Below, one piece after another: positions 62,010 through 64,000 of a stretch of 64,000 bases of DNA. Source of the DNA: Candidatus Poribacteria bacterium (GTDB lineage: Bacteria > Poribacteria > WGA-4E > WGA-3G); assembly GCA_958295945.1 (NCBI GenBank), contig OY282386.1:1553371-1617370 (forward strand). Direction: 5' to 3'. Within the stretch, counting starts at the first letter, position 1. Every line of letters begins with the position of its first letter. The position numbers were made by a program, and so were the translations under genes. The notes under the pieces are model-generated. The model saw only the letters and a list, made by a program, of their open reading frames with translations. It was not told where the DNA came from and did no database searches.

Positions 62010-63914
62010 CTAAGGGTTCAAATGGTAAGTGACAGGTTCCGTATCGGTAAGATATGTGTCCTCGTTAAAGCTAATCCGAATTGTGGTACCAACGTTCTCA
62101 TCCGATTCTACCGCTATGTTTCCACCATGAACAGTAATAATCCTACGGACAATTGCCATACCGAGACCGGTTCCATAAGATTTTGTTGTATAGTCTGGTA
62201 TAAAAAGTTTCTTTTGCGTCTCTTCTGACATTCCATGTCCAGTATCTTGAATTTCAAGCGAAATATTCCTGCTATTTTCAGAAACTGCAGTAATAGTTCT
62301 AAGTGTAAGTGTTCCTCCTTCTGGCATTGCTTCAATCGCATTCTTAACGATATTTCCAGTTGCGCGCTCCATCTGGGCACGATCTAAAGAAAGTTCGGGA
62401 AGCGGACTCAACTGTTTTTCAATTACAACACTTTGGGTTTGAGACAAATCCATATACAATTTTGAAACAGATTCAACAATATCGTTCAAATTAACAGGGT
62501 GCCGGTCTGGATTAGGTAGCCTGGCGTATTGGTGGAACTCGTCTATTAGTTCACGGATACGGTCAACTTCTTCAATAATTGTTTCTGTACATTCATTAAA
62601 TATCTTATCAAAAATTGCAGGTTGATCTTTGGCAGTCTGTAAGTTTTCAACAGAAAGCCGAATGGGAAATAAAGGATTCTTCACTTCATGTGCGAGCTGC
62701 CTTGCGACATCACGCCAGACAGCAATTCTTTCAGCCTCCTTATGTTCCTCCAAACTCCGCTTCAAAATAAGTGCCATCTGATTAAATCCATTTGCCAGTT
62801 CTCCGACCTCCCCCTTGGATTGTACAGCAATTTGATACGTTAGATTCCCTACACCAATCTCGTTTACCCCTTGCTGCAGTTGCGCAATGGGTCGTGTGAT
62901 ACGTCGACTCACAAGGTAACTGATGCAGTAGACTAACACTGCCCCACCACCGATACTCCACAACAAAATAACTTGCATTTGATTCTGCCACTGAATACGA
63001 TACTGATGCGAATAGGCAATGATTAATTCTACAAAAGGCAATTTTTGTGGATCCGCAAAAGGTGAACTCAGGATGTCAGCTCGAACAACTGTATAGGTAG
63101 GCGTACGTAGTCCTTCGTCTGATGCATCTGCACCATCTGCACTTTGATGATCCCTTAAGCCAACGACCAACTTCTCAACAGATTTCCCTTCATCTACATA
63201 CTTCTGCTTCTGTTGTTCCCATCCAACTTTCAGATCTGACGTGCGGTATGCGATACGATTTAAAGGGATCCACTCCTCCTGTTCATTCTTTCTTTTTACA
63301 AGAAAAATCGGATGTTCAGAAGGTTGGTTCAGTAATTCACCTCTTAACCATTTTTGAAGTGACCTTCCGCCAGTGACAAAACCCCATTCAAACCATTGTG
63401 TAACCTCAACCGCAAGCTGTGGATCATCGCCTGCAGATATGATTCGTTCCTGTATCGTGCCTTTCCCTTTCTTGAGTGTAGGGTCTGTTTCCACATTGGC
63501 TACCTCAATAACTTTTTGCCCGATACGGTGTTCATCAAAAGCATTACTCAAGACTAATATACCTTCAGTATTTCCGCATTCAAAAACATCAAAATTAGTT
63601 GGTGGAATGTCTCGGCTACCTCCCCTTTCCGCCTTTCGGACTGCATCGCGCACATTCCGATCTTCACCTATTGCTTGGACTTCGTTTCTAATCTCTTCAA
63701 CAAACAACGTATAGCGGCCAGAAATATTAGATTCTAATTCAAACACATCTTTGTCCAGTTGTTCACTAAAAGTGTTGTCAATCAACAGACTCGCAATACC
63801 AAAAATAACAGCGAACATAAGAAGAAAAACAAGACTATAGGTGAAAAAAATCTTGTTTTGCAGTCGTATTGAAGACAATTTGTCAATTATTTTTTGAGCA
63901 TATTGCATAGGCAT
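62010..63914 (-). CDS. NtrY-like membrane sensor histidine kinase
   Basis: The product has 634 residues. Two transmembrane helices (FFTYSLVFLLMFAVIFGIA and VILLWSIGGGAVLVYCISYL) enclose a periplasmic sensor of about 270 residues. A HAMP domain follows (VSRRITRPIAQLQQGVNEIG), then HisKA with RQLAHEVKNPLFPIRLS, phospho-accepting His409, and the ATPase domain with NIVKNAIEAMPEGG, DTGHGMSEETQKKLF and GTGLGMAIVRRIITVHGG. The sensor ligand is unknown. It is upstream of the NtrC-like regulator gene; the 305-bp gap between them contains a MITE. An ATG at 63908 is also possible. Confidence 0.93.
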   Translation of the reverse strand: MPMQYAQKIIDKLSSIRLQNKIFFTYSLVFLLMFAVIFGIASLLIDNTFSEQLDKDVFELESNISGRYTLFVEEIRNEVQAIGEDRNVRDAVRKAERGGSRDIPPTNFDVFECGNTEGILVLSNAFDEHRIGQKVIEVANVETDPTLKKGKGTIQERIISAGDDPQLAVEVTQWFEWGFVTGGRSLQKWLRGELLNQPSEHPIFLVKRKNEQEEWIPLNRIAYRTSDLKVGWEQQKQKYVDEGKSVEKLVVGLRDHQSADGADASDEGLRTPTYTVVRADILSSPFADPQKLPFVELIIAYSHQYRIQWQNQMQVILLWSIGGGAVLVYCISYLVSRRITRPIAQLQQGVNEIGVGNLTYQIAVQSKGEVGELANGFNQMALILKRSLEEHKEAERIAVWRDVARQLAHEVKNPLFPIRLSVENLQTAKDQPAIFDKIFNECTETIIEEVDRIRELIDEFHQYARLPNPDRHPVNLNDIVESVSKLYMDLSQTQSVVIEKQLSPLPELSLDRAQMERATGNIVKNAIEAMPEGGTLTLRTITAVSENSRNISLEIQDTGHGMSEETQKKLFIPDYTTKSYGTGLGMAIVRRIITVHGGNIAVESDENVGTTIRISFNEDTYLTDTEPVTYHLNP

Positions 63915-64000
63915 AGGTCCCGTGGCACTGCAATTAATTTACTTTGGCAAACACGAAATAACATAGGAATGTTATTCCCTTTTCATTTCACCCGCAATTT

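Overview
The window reads as a chromosomal segment of an AT-leaning, uncultivated Gram-negative-type bacterium, most likely Candidatus Poribacteria or a near relative in the Planctomycetes/PVC neighbourhood. This is inferred from gene content, not from a marker gene. The content includes secreted lectin-like (LamG/ConA-fold) proteins, a phytanoyl-CoA dioxygenase family enzyme, a mandelate racemase-family sugar-acid dehydratase, CotH kinase, a long MoxR-DUF58-vWA-DUF4175 cluster, HslUV, type IV pilus/type II secretion parts, and abundant small inverted-repeat elements. I saw no rRNA, tRNA or CRISPR array.

Layout. 0.1-3.7 kb: a secreted LamG protein, a TPR protein, and a PD-(D/E)XK Rpn-type gene with a tandem copy of its own 3' end. 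3.7-8 kb: murB and a secreted WD40 protein, divergent, with an IS982-type element sitting in their shared promoter region. 8-12 kb: a double-GNAT acetyltransferase, a PhyH dioxygenase and a restriction-modification pair. 12-13.1 kb: a gene-poor stretch packed with MITE-like elements and hairpins. 13.1-20 kb: secreted proteins and lipoproteins, a VapBC-like pair, and a translationally coupled trio (lectin-like protein, membrane rhodanese, MauE/DoxX-like protein). 20-24.5 kb: a DgoD-like dehydratase, a CotH lipoprotein, a PD-(D/E)XK protein, then 28 perfect copies of a heptamer that contains TATAAT.

24.5-47.1 kb is one long same-strand block: MoxR ATPase, DUF58, a BatA-like vWA protein, a second vWA-like protein, DUF4175, a beta-propeller glycosidase-like protein, a carboxypeptidase-regulatory protein, a squalene-cyclase-like toroid protein and a large secreted repeat protein. 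Three defence-type genes are interleaved in it: a 1272-aa STAND-like NTPase with an N-terminal nuclease-like domain, an HsdR-N-like PD-(D/E)XK protein, and a single polypeptide that fuses a DarT (DUF4433) ADP-ribosyltransferase to a DarG-type macrodomain. This block is the most interesting part of the window.

47.1-49.5 kb is another gene-poor stretch. It holds a tnpB-deleted IS200/IS605-type remnant that keeps its terminal hairpins and a strong promoter, and a 1.39-kb element bounded by IS-like inverted repeats but lacking a transposase. 49.5-55.5 kb: an ArsA/Get3-type ATPase, HslV and HslU, a TPR lipoprotein and an amidohydrolase. 55.5-57.4 kb: a nitroreductase followed by a RAYT (REP-associated Y1 transposase) element with paired REP palindromes, a non-autonomous copy of the same ends, and a broken second nitroreductase 5' end. 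57.4-64 kb: a HEPN-domain protein, an orphan antitoxin, a prepilin peptidase, a pseudopilin, and an NtrC/NtrY-type two-component pair.
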